42,556 bases of DNA from Cytophagaceae bacterium. GTDB lineage: Bacteria; Bacteroidota; Bacteroidia; Cytophagales; Flexibacteraceae. The stretch covers positions 1 to 42,556 of the forward strand of contig CANETC010000004.1 of NCBI GenBank assembly GCA_947441055.1, in the 5' to 3' direction. The number at the start of each line of letters is the position of its first letter. Position 1 is the stretch's first letter. Below the pieces are notes generated by a model. That model saw only the letters and a list, made by a program, of their open reading frames with translations, ran no database searches and was not told the origin of the DNA. Below are positions 1 to 7,884 of the stretch, one piece after another. The position numbers were made by a program, and so were the translations under genes.

Positions 1-1181
1 CGGAGGAAGAAATTATTGAGAATATCGACATTGGCGGGGTATCACTGTTAAGAGCCGCTGCCAAAAATTTTAAATCCGTTTGGATTTTAGTTGATGCAGA
101 TGACCATCAAACTTTTATCAACGGCATCTCTTTACCAGAAAACGAGCAAATCAATTTAAGAAAAAAACTGGCGCAAAAAGCCTTTGCGCATACTGCGGAT
201 TACGACAATGCCATTCAACATTATCTGGCAGGATCAGATGCCCCAGAATGGAATTTTGAAAAGAAATACGACCTGCGTTACGGAGAAAATCCACACCAGA
301 AAGCAAGCTTTTATGTGGACAAAAACTTCACTGGAATGTCAATTGCAAACGCAGAAATTTTGCATGGCAAAGAGTTATCGTACAACAACCTGCTGGATGC
401 CGATTGTGCATTGGCCCTGATTCGGGAATTTTCAGAACCAGCAGCAGCGGTTATTAAACACAATAATCCATGTGGAGCGGCCATTGCCGATGACATTGAA
501 ACTGCCTTCAACAAGGCATATGAGGCCGATGCAGTTTCGGCATTTGGTGGGATTATTATCCTCAACAGAAACTGCACAATCAAAATTGCCGAATTTATTC
601 AAAGTGTATTTGCCGAGGTGGTCATCGCTCCCGGATTTGAAAAAGGTTCACTTGAAATTTTACAACAGAAAAAGAACATCCGCATCATTAAAACCGGACC
701 GATTTCTCAATACTCAGACACGGTTTCAACAGAATACAAAAGCATCAATGGCGGACTGCTTTTACAAGACGCCGACCAGAAAGCAATCAACCAGAATGAA
801 TTCAAATTGGTTACCCAGAAAAAGCCGGCAGAACAGGATTTAAGAGATCTAATTTTTGCATTTTCTCTCACGCGCCACATGAAATCAAACACCATTGCAA
901 TTGTTTCCGAAGGCTGTACAATTGGTTTGGGTGGAGGACAAACTTCCAGAATTGCTGCGGTAGAAATTGCATTGCGCCAGGCCGGTGAAAAAGCAAAAAA
1001 TGCGGTTTGTGCATCCGACGGATTTTTTCCTTTTGCCGACAGCATTGAAGCACTTGCGGCAAGTGGCATCCGGGCAATCATTCAGCCGGGTGGTTCTGTG
1101 AAAGATTCAGAGGTTATTGCGGCCGCCGATCAGCATGGAATTTGCATGGTCTTCACCGGCCACAGAACCTTTAAACATTGA
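1..1181 (+). CDS. purH: Bifunctional AICAR transformylase/IMP cyclohydrolase, 3' part (5' end outside window)
   Basis: PurH carries out the last two steps of IMP synthesis, formylation of AICAR and ring closure. The reading frame is open from base 3, well upstream of the ORF-track start at 315, which is only an internal Met. The visible part starts in the cyclohydrolase (MGS-like) domain with ENIDIGG...LLRAAAKN. It continues into the transformylase domain with LRYGENPHQ, the catalytic Lys-His segment VIKHNNPCG, and the usual C-terminal end FTGHRTFKH. Only about the first quarter of the protein is missing. It is convergent with the purM operon, with a repeat cluster between them. Family assignment is very secure. 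Confidence 0.97.
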   Translation, partial: EEEIIENIDIGGVSLLRAAAKNFKSVWILVDADDHQTFINGISLPENEQINLRKKLAQKAFAHTADYDNAIQHYLAGSDAPEWNFEKKYDLRYGENPHQKASFYVDKNFTGMSIANAEILHGKELSYNNLLDADCALALIREFSEPAAAVIKHNNPCGAAIADDIETAFNKAYEADAVSAFGGIIILNRNCTIKIAEFIQSVFAEVVIAPGFEKGSLEILQQKKNIRIIKTGPISQYSDTVSTEYKSINGGLLLQDADQKAINQNEFKLVTQKKPAEQDLRDLIFAFSLTRHMKSNTIAIVSEGCTIGLGGGQTSRIAAVEIALRQAGEKAKNAVCASDGFFPFADSIEALAASGIRAIIQPGGSVKDSEVIAAADQHGICMVFTGHRTFKH

Positions 1182-1229
1182 TGAAAATTTAATCCCGTTT
1201 CGTGGGAAATGGGGTCGGGAATTTATCGG

Positions 1230-1482
1230 GTCACGAGAAATTTCCCTGAGAGAGTAAGAGAATAGACGCAGCTGTTTGCATTTCTGGCACCAGCGGTGCC
1301 ATATGTTAATAGGAGTCACAAGAAAATTCCCTGAGAGAGTAAGAGAATAGACGCAGCTCTTTGCATTTATGGCACCATCGGCGCCATATGTTAATAAGAG
1401 TCACAAGAAAATTCCCTGAGAGTAAGAGAATAGACGCATCTCTTTGCATTTCTGGCACCAGCGGTGCCATATGTTAATAGAA
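1230..1482. repeat. Three tandem 83-85 bp repeats, each with a GGCACC/GGTGCC hairpin
   Basis: Three head-to-tail units start at 1230, 1315 and 1400. Each begins gtcac(a/g)agaaa, contains ttccctgagag(ag)taagag, and ends in a short palindrome followed by atatgttaata. The palindromes are ggcaccagcggtgcc at 1286-1300 and 1454-1468, with an imperfect version (ggcaccatcggcgcc) at 1371-1385. The third unit lacks two bases. No ORF explains them. The layout resembles REP-type palindromic elements mobilised by RAYT transposases, but no transposase is present and that link is inference. Confidence 0.85.
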
Positions 1483-1503
1483 AGAGAAATACGACGAACC
1501 AAA

Positions 1504-1516
1504 GCTCCAGAGGAGC
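1504..1516. repeat. Fourth palindrome, GCTCC-aga-GGAGC
   Basis: This is a perfect 5 bp inverted repeat followed by gtcatgttattg. That tail echoes the atatgttaatag that follows each palindrome of the adjacent tandem array. It may be a related element with a different stem. Confidence 0.5.
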
Positions 1517-1526
1517 GTCATGTTAT

Positions 1527-1615
1527 TGACTCGTCCTAAAAAAAGTTTACAGTTTTGACTCGTCCTAAAAAAAGTTTACAGTTTAATTGATTAATCCTGA
1601 CCTGAGTTTACAGTT
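1527..1615. repeat. Two tandem 29 bp repeats plus a degenerate third copy
   Basis: TGACTCGTCCT, seven A, then GTTTACAGTTT occurs at 1527-1555 and again at 1556-1584 without change. A degenerate relative (tcctgacctgagtttacagt) follows at about 1595-1613. The TGA...GTTTACAG form looks like a terminal inverted repeat of an insertion sequence, possibly IS3-like, so these may be scars of insertions. No transposase ORF is visible. Confidence 0.7.
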
Positions 1616-1630
1616 GGTCGATAATCCTTT

Positions 1631-2665
1631 TTACCCCACAAATTGCACCTCCCGGTTGCCAGAAATGGCATTTCCAATTTTGTAACATTCCTGACCAGAA
1701 GATTTCAAATCTTGTCTGATTGATTCAAGATTTTCCTCAGCGGTTACGAGAATCAGTCCGATGCCCATGTTGAAAACATGAAACATTTCTTCATCCGAAA
1801 TCGAGCCTGACTTTTGAATTAAATCGAAAATCGGCAAGGCTGGCCATGAATTCCTTTGAATCTGAACTCCAATTCCAGTGGGTAAAATCCGGGGAATATT
1901 GTCGTAAAATCCGCCGCCTGTGATGTGGGCGATTCCCTTGATTTCAAATTTATCAAGGAGTGGCAGAACATGTGGCGCATAGTTTCTATGGGGAGCCAGA
2001 AGCACAGAACCCAAATCAGCACCGAGTTCATCCATCATTAAATCCGCACGAAAACCCGCATCTTCAAAAAGCACCTTTCTCGCCAAAGAAAAACCATTGG
2101 TGTGCAGTCCGGATGAAGGCAATCCGATCAGAATATCTCCGGAAGCAATATTCTCACCAGTGATAATCCGGTCTTTTTCAACCACTCCGGTGATGCAACC
2201 GGCAATGTCCAGTTCACCGGGCAAATACACACCAGGCATTTCGGCAGTTTCTCCTCCAATCAAAGAAACGCCAGCTTCTTTGCAGGCTTTCGCCATTCCA
2301 CCCACCATTCCGGCAACGATCTCCGGATTTAATTTGTCAAATGCCAGATAATCTAAAAAGGTAATTCCCCTTGCACCCTGACACAAAATATCATCGCAAC
2401 AATGGTTTACAATGTCTTCTCCAAGCGTTTCATACTGGCCTGTCATTTGGGCAACCTTGATTTTGGTGCCAACGCCATCAATGCTTTGTACCAGAATCGG
2501 GTGCTCGTAATCCTTCAGAAAACTGGCATCGTACATGGCGCCGAAAGTGCCCAAGCCCGTTACCACATGTTTATCAAAAGTATCTCTAACCCGGTTTTTT
2601 ATAAGATTCACCGCCATATTTCCGGCAGCGATATCAACACCTGCTTTTTTATACTGATCGGACAT
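1631..2665 (-). CDS. purM: Phosphoribosylformylglycinamidine cyclo-ligase (AIR synthase)
   Basis: PurM closes the imidazole ring of FGAM, using ATP, to make AIR in purine synthesis. At 344 residues it has the family's usual length. Visible motifs are SIDGVGTKIK (61-70), HCCDDILCQGA (88-98) and GGETAEMPGVY (137-147), which form the nucleotide and substrate sites of the PurM/PurL fold. It starts 24 bases after the purA stop and is the last gene of the minus-strand pyrD-pyrEF-purA-purM group. The stop is followed by the tandem repeat cluster rather than a clear terminator hairpin. Confidence 0.97.
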   Translation of the reverse strand: MSDQYKKAGVDIAAGNMAVNLIKNRVRDTFDKHVVTGLGTFGAMYDASFLKDYEHPILVQSIDGVGTKIKVAQMTGQYETLGEDIVNHCCDDILCQGARGITFLDYLAFDKLNPEIVAGMVGGMAKACKEAGVSLIGGETAEMPGVYLPGELDIAGCITGVVEKDRIITGENIASGDILIGLPSSGLHTNGFSLARKVLFEDAGFRADLMMDELGADLGSVLLAPHRNYAPHVLPLLDKFEIKGIAHITGGGFYDNIPRILPTGIGVQIQRNSWPALPIFDLIQKSGSISDEEMFHVFNMGIGLILVTAEENLESIRQDLKSSGQECYKIGNAISGNREVQFVG

Positions 2666-2689
2666 TTTATTTCTCTGTTCTAGAAAACC

Positions 2690-3985
2690 CTATTTCAAAA
2701 TGGTGGCCAGACGATCCGGACCGACAGAAACCAATTCAATCGGCACATGTAAACTTGACTCAATAAACTCCAGGTAATTCCTGAGTTTTTCGGGCAATTC
2801 TCCATAAGTTTTTACATGACCCGTGGAAGTAAGCCAACCCGGAAATACTTCATATACCGGTTCACATTCGTTGTACACACTGAGGTCGGCAGGCACTTCA
2901 TGAAGAATTGTACCCTTGTACCGGTAGGCGGTGCAAATTTTAATTTCATCCAAAGTATCCAAAACATCAATTTTGGTCATGGCCATGGAAGTAAACCCAT
3001 TGATTCTGTTTGCCATTCTGAGTTGAACCATATCAAGCCAGCCGATTCTTCTGGCGCGGCCAGTTGTGGTGCCATATTCGCCGCCCAATTCACGGATTTC
3101 GGAACCAAGTGCGTCATGTAATTCGGTTGGAAGATAGCCACCACCAACCCGGCTGATATAGGCTTTCACAACACCAATTACCTTTTCAATTTTTTGTGGC
3201 GCAATTCCAGCGCCGGTACAAACCCCGCCGCTGGTGGTATTGGAAGAAGTGGTGTAGGGATACAAACCATGGTCGATATCCAGCATAGCACCCTGAGCTC
3301 CTTCAAACAAAATTTTACTTTTATTGTCCAGCGCATTGTTCAAAAGGACCGATACATTGGCAACAAAAGGCCGCAACAAATCTGCATAGCGAACATATTC
3401 AGCACGGATTTTTTCCTTGTCGAGCTGCACTTCAGAACCATAAATCAAACTGAGTTTTTTCTGCTGCAATTCGAAAAGCAAATCAAACTTTTCATTAAAA
3501 ATGCTTGGATTGATGAGGTCAATCATGCGAATTCCAACCCTAGCGGCCTTGTCAGAATAAGTGGGCCAAATGCCGCGCTGGGTAGACAATGCCGAAAACT
3601 TATTGGCAGTTTCGGTGCTTTCGCTGGCACTGTCCATTAATACCTGAAACGGAAAAATCACATGGGCCCTATCGGAAATACTCAATTGAAGCTCAAATCC
3701 AGCTTCCTTCAATTTGGCAAGTTCTTCAAGTAAAATTCTGGGATCTATTACCACCCCGTTGGCAAGAACCACATGGTTGTTTTTGTGCAAAACGCCCGAT
3801 GGCAAAAGGTGCAGCTTGTAGGTTTTGCCTTCGTGCACGATGGTGTGACCGGCATTGTTTCCACCTTGAAAACGAACTACAAAATCCGTTTGGTAGCCGT
3901 AATAATCTGTCACCTTTCCCTTACCCTCATCGCCCCATTGAGCGCCTACAATTACCACTGTTTGCCATTGATTTTTTATCTCCAT
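2690..3985 (-). CDS. purA: Adenylosuccinate synthetase
   Basis: PurA joins IMP and aspartate using GTP, the first step from IMP towards AMP. The 431-residue protein has the family P-loop GAQWGDEGKGK (14-24), GGNNAGHT (41-48), the GTTTGRARRIGW segment and MTKIDVLD for guanine recognition. Length and motifs are standard. It lies 69 bases downstream of the fused UMP synthase gene and 24 bases upstream of purM on the same strand. It is therefore probably co-transcribed with both, although the 69-base gap leaves room for an internal promoter. Confidence 0.97.
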   Translation of the reverse strand: MEIKNQWQTVVIVGAQWGDEGKGKVTDYYGYQTDFVVRFQGGNNAGHTIVHEGKTYKLHLLPSGVLHKNNHVVLANGVVIDPRILLEELAKLKEAGFELQLSISDRAHVIFPFQVLMDSASESTETANKFSALSTQRGIWPTYSDKAARVGIRMIDLINPSIFNEKFDLLFELQQKKLSLIYGSEVQLDKEKIRAEYVRYADLLRPFVANVSVLLNNALDNKSKILFEGAQGAMLDIDHGLYPYTTSSNTTSGGVCTGAGIAPQKIEKVIGVVKAYISRVGGGYLPTELHDALGSEIRELGGEYGTTTGRARRIGWLDMVQLRMANRINGFTSMAMTKIDVLDTLDEIKICTAYRYKGTILHEVPADLSVYNECEPVYEVFPGWLTSTGHVKTYGELPEKLRNYLEFIESSLHVPIELVSVGPDRLATILK

Positions 3986-4054
3986 TGCAATGCTCCTTTT
4001 TGATTTTTTAATATTTACTCCTGAGAAACTCAGTTCATTTTACCTTACCTGAAA

Positions 4055-5410
4055 TTAGAATATTTCGCATTCACGAACAGCAGCCAGGTATTTTTCTATT
4101 TCAATTTCCGGATTTGCCGCCTCGTACAAGCCTCTTCCAATGATGAGGAAATCAGAATGTAAAGTAGAAATGGCAAACTCAGGGCTGTTGTATTGTTGCC
4201 CTTTGTTGTCTGATTTAGTAGCCAGATTTATGCCAGGCGTAAACTTCAACAAGCCTTTTTCTGGGTTAAACTTCTGACAAACCGTGCCCACTACATCTGG
4301 GTAATTGTATAAAAACTTCGTGCAGTTTTCTACATAGTTTTTATCCGTAAGGGCACCGGCACTTGACATTTCAATGATGGGAATTAATGCCGGTTTACGG
4401 TCTGTTTCCCAATCTTTTATGGCCTTCAGCGCTGCTTCACCTGCAATGAGGTGGATGGTTACCATGTCGGCCCAGGAGGCAATTGAATAAATGCCTTGGC
4501 TCAACTGAAGCAACTGGGTATTGCCGATGTCGGCAAATTTCCGGTCTTCAATCAGCAGGAAATTATTTTCAATTGCGATTTGCTTCAATTCACGAAGAAA
4601 ATCTGTTGTAAAATCTACAAGGATGTCAACATGAATCTTGGCCGCACAAATGAAAGGACCTGTTTTCCGCAGAAAATTCAGAACCTCAGCACAAGTGGTA
4701 AGGTCCACAGAGGCAATCAGATTGCTTCTTTTTGAATGGGCGATTTCAAGTAATTTCTGAGCCTTGGGATGCACGTGATGCGCAGGTAATTTCCTTTTCG
4801 GCGATTGTACTTCCGAGGTCGGCGACTGATTCAAATACGCGACTACTTCATCAAACAAGGCTTGTTCAATTTTCTTTTCCTTGTATAGGGTTGTGATGAT
4901 TTCGCTGATTCCAAACATTGATTTTAGCGCATACGATTTGCTTGAAAGCAGGTCAGATCCGCCTTGTTCACGGTCCACCAGGGTAATAATCTGTTCAATG
5001 ATCAAGCCTTCCTTTTCAAGTTCCTCGATGGTTTCAATCAAGCTGGCACCACTTGTGATAACATCTTCAATGAGCAAAATCCGATCACCTTTGTTGTACT
5101 CGCCTTCAATGATTTTTTTCGTACCATAGTTCTTAGCCTCCTTTCTTTTTATGAGCAGCGGAATCTGGGTTTTCATTGAAACCACCGTCGCCATAGGAAG
5201 GGCAGCATAAGGAACTCCACAAATCCTGTCAATATCTGCTGTAATGAAAGGCAAAATCCGATTGGCAATATCTTCCATCAAAGAAGGATAAGAAATCAGA
5301 TTTCTTAAGTCCAGATAAATCGGCGAAAGGCTCCCATTTTTCAGGGTGAATTTCCCGAAGCGGATGCAATTAATGTCGAGAAGTGCTTGTAAGAAGCTAT
5401 TGGGGTCCAT
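4055..5410 (-). CDS. Fused orotate phosphoribosyltransferase-OMP decarboxylase (UMP synthase)
   Basis: This single 451-residue protein should carry out the last two steps of UMP synthesis. Residues 1 to about 195 are an OPRT domain with the PRPP-binding motif LLIEDVITSGAS (112-123). A short linker (about 196-210) follows. Residues 211-451 are an OMP decarboxylase with SVDLTT (234), AAKIHVD around Lys258, the catalytic EDRKFADIGNT (288-298), TPGI, DNKGQQYNSP and the phosphate site IGRGLYEAANP. Domain order and the decarboxylase motifs match eukaryotic UMPS rather than the separate pyrE/pyrF proteins of most bacteria. It lies 17 bases after the dihydroorotate dehydrogenase gene, so substrate and enzyme are encoded together. 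Function is secure; the domain fusion is read directly from one uninterrupted frame. Confidence 0.95.
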   Translation of the reverse strand: MDPNSFLQALLDINCIRFGKFTLKNGSLSPIYLDLRNLISYPSLMEDIANRILPFITADIDRICGVPYAALPMATVVSMKTQIPLLIKRKEAKNYGTKKIIEGEYNKGDRILLIEDVITSGASLIETIEELEKEGLIIEQIITLVDREQGGSDLLSSKSYALKSMFGISEIITTLYKEKKIEQALFDEVVAYLNQSPTSEVQSPKRKLPAHHVHPKAQKLLEIAHSKRSNLIASVDLTTCAEVLNFLRKTGPFICAAKIHVDILVDFTTDFLRELKQIAIENNFLLIEDRKFADIGNTQLLQLSQGIYSIASWADMVTIHLIAGEAALKAIKDWETDRKPALIPIIEMSSAGALTDKNYVENCTKFLYNYPDVVGTVCQKFNPEKGLLKFTPGINLATKSDNKGQQYNSPEFAISTLHSDFLIIGRGLYEAANPEIEIEKYLAAVRECEIF

Positions 5411-5427
5411 GTCTTTGATTGTTGTTG

Positions 5428-6396
5428 TTAGATTTCTCTGAGTTTACCCCGAAAGTCTTCTATGGTTGAATATCCTTTTTTGGTCATGATGTCGATTAAT
5501 TCCTGGGAGATCCGGTCAAAACAAGCTGTCCCTTCTTCCCAGAGTGTGGTTCCGATTTGCACCACCGATGCCCCGCACAAAATGTGTTGAAAAGCATCCT
5601 CTCCGTTTTGTACGCCACCACATCCAACGAGGTTGAAATGGGGCAATAGTTTGTGGAACATGCGCACATTGGCAAGGGCGGTTGGTTTTATAAAAAGTCC
5701 GCCAATTCCACCGAAGCCCGATTTGGGTTTTATTACAGTTGATTCCTCAGCCGAATCGATCCACATTCCATTTCCAATGCTGTTTACACAACAGATGTAT
5801 GCCAGTGGAAATTGGTCTAAAATAGCCGCCATTGCCTCAAAATGTGCCATATCAAAATAGGGCGGAAGTTTAACCCCAATCGGTTTAGAGCAAATAGAAA
5901 ATGCTTCCTCAAGGATGGACTTGCTTTCTTCAAAGTCATAGCCCGTTTGTGGCTTGCCGGGAATATTCGGACAGGAAAGATTAAATTCTATCGCATGGAG
6001 GGATTGCGCGGATGAGGCAGTTTTCAGCAATTCAATGTTTTCCTTCCGGGTCAATCCGGCAATAGAAAGGATGATGGGCTTGGCCGTATTTTTTTGATTG
6101 CCATCTATAAAATCCAGGTAATACCGGATTCCATTGTTGGGCAGTCCCATGGAATTGATGCTTCCGTATGGAATGGTGACATATCGTGGTTCCGGATTTC
6201 CGGCCCGGTATTCAAGGGTACAGCTTTTGGAAACCACGGCTCCCGTTTTTGCCTCGATCAAATCCTGCAATTCACTTTCCTGGGTACAGTGAACTCCGGA
6301 AGCATTCATCAGGCAGGACTCCAGGGAGATTTTGGCAAGGGAACTGTTTAAAACCGGCGACACAAAAGCTTCTTTATTAATTTGAACATCTGCCAC
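5428..6396 (-). CDS. pyrD: Dihydroorotate dehydrogenase, class 1A type
   Basis: This enzyme oxidises dihydroorotate to orotate with FMN. The 322-residue sequence has class 1A features: LMNASGVHC (29-37), SKSCTLEYRAGNPEPRY (57-71), GSINSMGLPN (78-87) and NLSCPNIPGKPQ (139-150), which carries the active-site cysteine. There is no N-terminal membrane extension of the class 2 kind, and no adjacent electron-transfer subunit as in class 1B. By family rule it should be cytosolic and use fumarate as acceptor. The track start is a GTG at 6394-6396; I see no Shine-Dalgarno sequence, and the family N-terminus suggests at most a small change. It is the first gene of the pyr-pur group. Confidence 0.93.
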   Translation of the reverse strand: MADVQINKEAFVSPVLNSSLAKISLESCLMNASGVHCTQESELQDLIEAKTGAVVSKSCTLEYRAGNPEPRYVTIPYGSINSMGLPNNGIRYYLDFIDGNQKNTAKPIILSIAGLTRKENIELLKTASSAQSLHAIEFNLSCPNIPGKPQTGYDFEESKSILEEAFSICSKPIGVKLPPYFDMAHFEAMAAILDQFPLAYICCVNSIGNGMWIDSAEESTVIKPKSGFGGIGGLFIKPTALANVRMFHKLLPHFNLVGCGGVQNGEDAFQHILCGASVVQIGTTLWEEGTACFDRISQELIDIMTKKGYSTIEDFRGKLREI

Positions 6397-6644
6397 ACAT
6401 TATCAAAATTTTGAAGGCAGAAAAGGCCTCATAATACCTGAATGAAAGAAAAATCCTTCTTTTTATGGCAATGCAAATCTGTAAAAATCAGTTCAAACTT
6501 TCACATTAAGTCTAAGGCAAAATCTGAATTTTTATTGGGGGAGCTAATGGGGTTTTCGGGCTTGGTTTCTTGCGGGAAATTGGGTTGAGGATGTAAACGG
6601 AGAATTTGCTGAATGCATATTTCCATCCAACAATTTTTGCATTT
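6397..6644. other. Intergenic region between the pyrD operon and the first Fic gene
   Basis: These 248 bases hold no supported gene. They must contain the promoter of the pyrD operon on the minus strand, but I found no clear TAnnTTTG box at a credible distance. No strong terminator hairpin was seen after the Fic gene. Confidence 0.5.
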
Positions 6645-7742
6645 TCAGAATTCGCTCAACACATAACCAGTGCTACGGCCTCCCGGCTGGTCTTGTTGCA
6701 GAATTCCTTTTTCCATCAAATCCCTAATATCCCGCAAAGCTGTATCCGGGGAGCATTTGGCAAGGCGGGCCCACTTAGACGATTTAAGCTTGCCATCAAA
6801 TCCATCCAACAATCGGTTTAAAACCAAGCGCTGCCTTCCATTGAATGGAGTGCCTGCATGGATTTCCCAGAACCGCGATTTGCGGAGAATTTCTTCCAGT
6901 TCTAATCCCGTAGTCAAAAGAGCATTTCGCAAGCAATGTAAAAACCAGTCCAGCCATTCGGTAATGTCCCCGCTGCTGTGCTGTACCTTTTGCAGAACCT
7001 TATAGTATTGCTTCCGTTCCTGCATAATTTGACCCGACATGCTGTAAAAGCGCTCCGGCATTCCATCTGCGCGGGTCAGCATCAGATCCATAATGGCCCT
7101 TGCAATGCGACCGTTGCCGTCGTCAAAAGGATGAATGATGATAAACCAGAAATGGGCTATGGCCGCTTTAAGCACTGGATCAATACTGGATTTACCATTA
7201 AACCAGTTCAGAAATTTGTCCATTTCCTCCTTCACCAATGCAGGCGAAATTGCTTCAAAGTGGATTTTTTCTTTGCCCATTGCGCCAGATACAATTAGCA
7301 TTTCACCGGTCCGATAGCGCCCAACTTCAATCTTTTGCATGCCACTGTAAGCAACTGGAAACAGCGCTGAATGCCAGCCAAAAAGCCTTTCATGGCTTAG
7401 TGCCTGATCATGATTCTGTGTTGCGTCCAGCATCATTTCCACCACACCTTCTACATTGCGGTTGACTGCTGGCAAACCAGCCGTATTGATTCCAAGCCGG
7501 TTGGCAATGGACGAACGCACCTGTTCAAAATCCAGTTTTTCACCTTCTATTTCAGATGATTTTACCACATCCGTGGTGAGTGTAGCCAATACAGCGTCCT
7601 GACGACCGGCAAAACCCAGCATACTCATCCGGCCGGTAACTTTCCCCTGCAGGTGTCTTACTTCACTGCAGAGCAAACTTATCGCAGCCTGGTCCCAGGT
7701 AAAGTCTGTCCAGTTTGAATGCTGGTAGATATAGACGGCCAT
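6645..7742 (-). CDS. Fic family protein with DUF4172-like N-terminus and C-terminal winged helix
   Basis: Fic proteins usually transfer AMP from ATP to hydroxyl side chains of target proteins. The 365-residue protein opens with YIYQHSNWTDFTWD, typical of the DUF4172 extension. It has an N-terminal inhibitory motif SSEIEGE (62-68, form S/TxxxEG) and the intact catalytic motif HPFDDGNGRIAR (204-215). The C-terminus (about 300-365, KWARLAKCSPDTALRDIRDL...) looks like a winged helix that could bind DNA. The inhibitory glutamate suggests activity is held off by default. Upstream sits a perfect 11 bp inverted repeat plus a third half-site, suggesting self-regulation. The protein target is unknown. 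Confidence 0.9.
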   Translation of the reverse strand: MAVYIYQHSNWTDFTWDQAAISLLCSEVRHLQGKVTGRMSMLGFAGRQDAVLATLTTDVVKSSEIEGEKLDFEQVRSSIANRLGINTAGLPAVNRNVEGVVEMMLDATQNHDQALSHERLFGWHSALFPVAYSGMQKIEVGRYRTGEMLIVSGAMGKEKIHFEAISPALVKEEMDKFLNWFNGKSSIDPVLKAAIAHFWFIIIHPFDDGNGRIARAIMDLMLTRADGMPERFYSMSGQIMQERKQYYKVLQKVQHSSGDITEWLDWFLHCLRNALLTTGLELEEILRKSRFWEIHAGTPFNGRQRLVLNRLLDGFDGKLKSSKWARLAKCSPDTALRDIRDLMEKGILQQDQPGGRSTGYVLSEF

Positions 7743-7772
7743 TGCTCAAAAACTTGCGGTAAATATAAAATC

Positions 7773-7816
7773 TAATCTCCGCATTTTTGCGGAGATTACA
7801 AGGCTTAATCTCCGCA
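7773..7816. promoter_or_regulatory. Candidate operator: 11 bp inverted repeat plus third half-site upstream of Fic gene
   Basis: TAATCTCCGCA (7773-7783) and its exact reverse complement TGCGGAGATTA (7788-7798) flank a TTTT loop. A third identical half-site, TAATCTCCGCA, lies at 7806-7816. The site begins 31 bases before the Fic start codon at 7742. Three identical half-sites next to a gene with a winged-helix end suggest an operator. A cruciform or RNA hairpin is the alternative. Confidence 0.65.
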
Positions 7817-7884
7817 GATTGCTTTGAAAAATATAATTGGCAGCAAAAAGATGAGCACAAGTTTGAAAAACTCCTCTGGCAAAT

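Noticed and set aside
1230-1482. CRISPR-like spacing of repeats
   Set aside because: The whole 85 bp units are repeated, not short repeats with unique spacers, and there are no cas genes.
4765-4785. Another CACGTG core as a parS site
   Set aside because: The flanks (tgCACGTGatg) do not match the parS arms, and it lies inside the fused UMP synthase gene far from the origin region.
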